DNA of 64,000 nt from Terriglobia bacterium (lineage in GTDB: Bacteria; Acidobacteriota; Terriglobia; Terriglobales; Acidobacteriaceae): positions 1-64,000 of the forward strand of contig JAIQFH010000007.1 in the NCBI GenBank assembly GCA_020073385.1. Reading direction: 5' to 3'. The number at the start of each line of letters is the position of its first letter. The first letter of the stretch is position 1. Position numbers and translations under genes: made by a program. The notes under the pieces are model-generated. The model saw only the letters and a program-made list of their open reading frames with translations. It had not been told where the DNA came from and did not search any database. This document shows positions 62,949 through 64,000 of this stretch, one piece after another.

Positions 62949-63994
62949 TTCTTAGCGTGGCTCTGCAACTGCTCCGCCAGCTGAAGTTCGCTCTCGGCGT
63001 CTTCTTTTCTTCCCATATCGCGGTAAGCCTGCCCTAGCAGATGATGCGTCGTCGGATTATTCGGGTCCATCGATGCGGCCCGTTGCAATGCTCGAATGGC
63101 TAGCTCGAACTCGCCTTTCTTCTCGAGCACTTTGCCCATAAGGATGTAGGGCCCGGTGGTTGTGGCATCGAGCCAGATCGAGCGTTGTAAGAGCCGCTCC
63201 GCCTCGTCGTATTTCTGCACCCGCGAATATGCGTCGGCCAGCTTGTAGTAGGTGGCTGCATTAGCAGGACTAATGGCAAGTTCTTTCTGAAGTTCCGCGA
63301 TCGCCTCAGGAATTCTGGACTTATAGATGTAAAGTTCACCGAGAAGAAAATGAACCAGCGGCAGCTTTGGATCCAGCTCCGCAGCCTTTTTCGCATACTC
63401 TTCGGCGATGGGGTCGTACTCCTGCCGAAACAGCATTCTGGCGGTGAAAAGGTACGCTGCCGCAGAATCGCCAGGGACGTCGAACATCTTGCCGAAAGAC
63501 TTGCGCGCCTGATCGTAATTTTTCAGCCGGATATAACAGACGCCCAGAATGTAGGCCGCGTCCACATTCGCGCGCGAATACCATCCCTGCACTTGCTCCA
63601 GTAGCGGAATCGCCTCTGCAGGATGTCCGCTGAGGTAATACGAAAGGCCCAATAGCTGCGTCGCTTCCTCATTGGTGGGGTCAGTCGAGATTGATTTCTT
63701 GTAGTAATCGACGGCTTTTGAATAGTCACTCTTCTTGTAGTATGCAGTACCCATCTCGAATGCCAGGCCCTTGGCATTCGGATCGCGCCCCTCTATGCCT
63801 TGGAGCTCTGCAATAGCCTCATCGACCTTGCCCTGCTGCATCAGCTTCCGGGCATTTGAGAAATCAGGTGCGCTGGTTGTCGAAGCCTTCGGCCCTTCGG
63901 GCGGAGACGATTGTTGTCCAAAAGCAGTGGCCAGGAACGTCAGCAACAGTCCGGCACAACACGCGAAACGCGGTATCACAGATCGCGCTTTCAT
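62945..63994 (-). CDS. exported TPR-repeat protein
   Basis: A 349-aa protein with a signal peptide (about 1-26, ending ATAFGQQ) and about seven TPR units across residues 45-349, for example [62 protein letters not shown] and [20 protein letters not shown]. It is likely a periplasmic scaffold protein of unknown partner. Its stop overlaps the mnmG stop by 4 bp in convergent orientation. Confidence 0.9.
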   Translation of the reverse strand: MKARSVIPRFACCAGLLLTFLATAFGQQSSPPEGPKASTTSAPDFSNARKLMQQGKVDEAIAELQGIEGRDPNAKGLAFEMGTAYYKKSDYSKAVDYYKKSISTDPTNEEATQLLGLSYYLSGHPAEAIPLLEQVQGWYSRANVDAAYILGVCYIRLKNYDQARKSFGKMFDVPGDSAAAYLFTARMLFRQEYDPIAEEYAKKAAELDPKLPLVHFLLGELYIYKSRIPEAIAELQKELAISPANAATYYKLADAYSRVQKYDEAERLLQRSIWLDATTTGPYILMGKVLEKKGEFELAIRALQRAASMDPNNPTTHHLLGQAYRDMGRKEDAESELQLAEQLQSHAKN

Positions 63995-64000
63995 ACTGAG

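Overview
The window looks like a chromosomal segment of a diderm, GC-rich soil bacterium of the phylum Acidobacteriota (class Terriglobia or close kin). This is an inference. It rests on two giant Oar-like TonB-dependent receptors with N-terminal carboxypeptidase-regulatory domains, an N-terminal HTH domain of a style common in this phylum, an outer-membrane LPS pathway gene (lptD), a CADD-type protein, and many short palindromic and 7-bp tandem repeats between and inside genes. Most genes are housekeeping or cell-envelope genes. There is no rRNA or tRNA gene, no CRISPR array, no IS element and no prophage.

Layout. 1-10.5 kb: a small ORF, two Oar-like receptors with strong terminators, and a GT39 membrane glycosyltransferase. 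10.6-18.3 kb: a three-domain GH18/deacetylase/GT2 polysaccharide enzyme, a CPA2 antiporter, a tandem pair of NTF2-fold genes (one fused to an HTH), lipoprotein MsrA and a TIGR01777 epimerase. 18.5-25.0 kb: bifunctional RelA/SpoT, RidA, FKBP, L28, a DUF971 protein, and a sigma factor with its anti-sigma factor. 25.0-30.9 kb: a possible orphan small RNA, a decayed GNAT gene, a Fur-family regulator divergent from an exported protein and a c-type cytochrome, thioredoxin, a TonB-C protein, LexA and two Cys-rich exported proteins. 31.0-46.1 kb: APC permease, DUF885 peptidase-like protein, RDD protein, LptD, LarE, DsbA-like and PpiC-like envelope folding factors, biotin carboxylase with a separate biotin carrier, and a second GT39. 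46.2-56.4 kb: a long leftward run tgt, a secreted protein, yajC, secD, secF, tonB, exbB, exbD, exbD and a TPR lipoprotein. 56.4-64.0 kb: a frameshifted GT39, a PEP-mutase/FlK/phosphodiesterase group, a CADD-like protein, mnmG and a TPR protein.

The most unusual signal is repeat invasion of coding sequence. A two-hairpin element found between genes also occurs twice inside mnmG, both copies read in the same frame. tgt carries about 170 bp of 21-bp and 7-bp tandem repeats in frame. A GT39 gene carries a perfect palindrome. Repeat DNA also encodes the C-terminus of the PEP-mutase-like protein and apparently supplies a CTG start for the next gene. This resembles, but appears unrelated to, the protein-coding palindromic elements known from Rickettsia. 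Other points worth following are the orphan promoter-operator-terminator unit near 25.1 kb, a phased GCAACT array upstream of the Fur-family gene, and an anti-sigma factor with a YCF48/BNR-like C-terminus.
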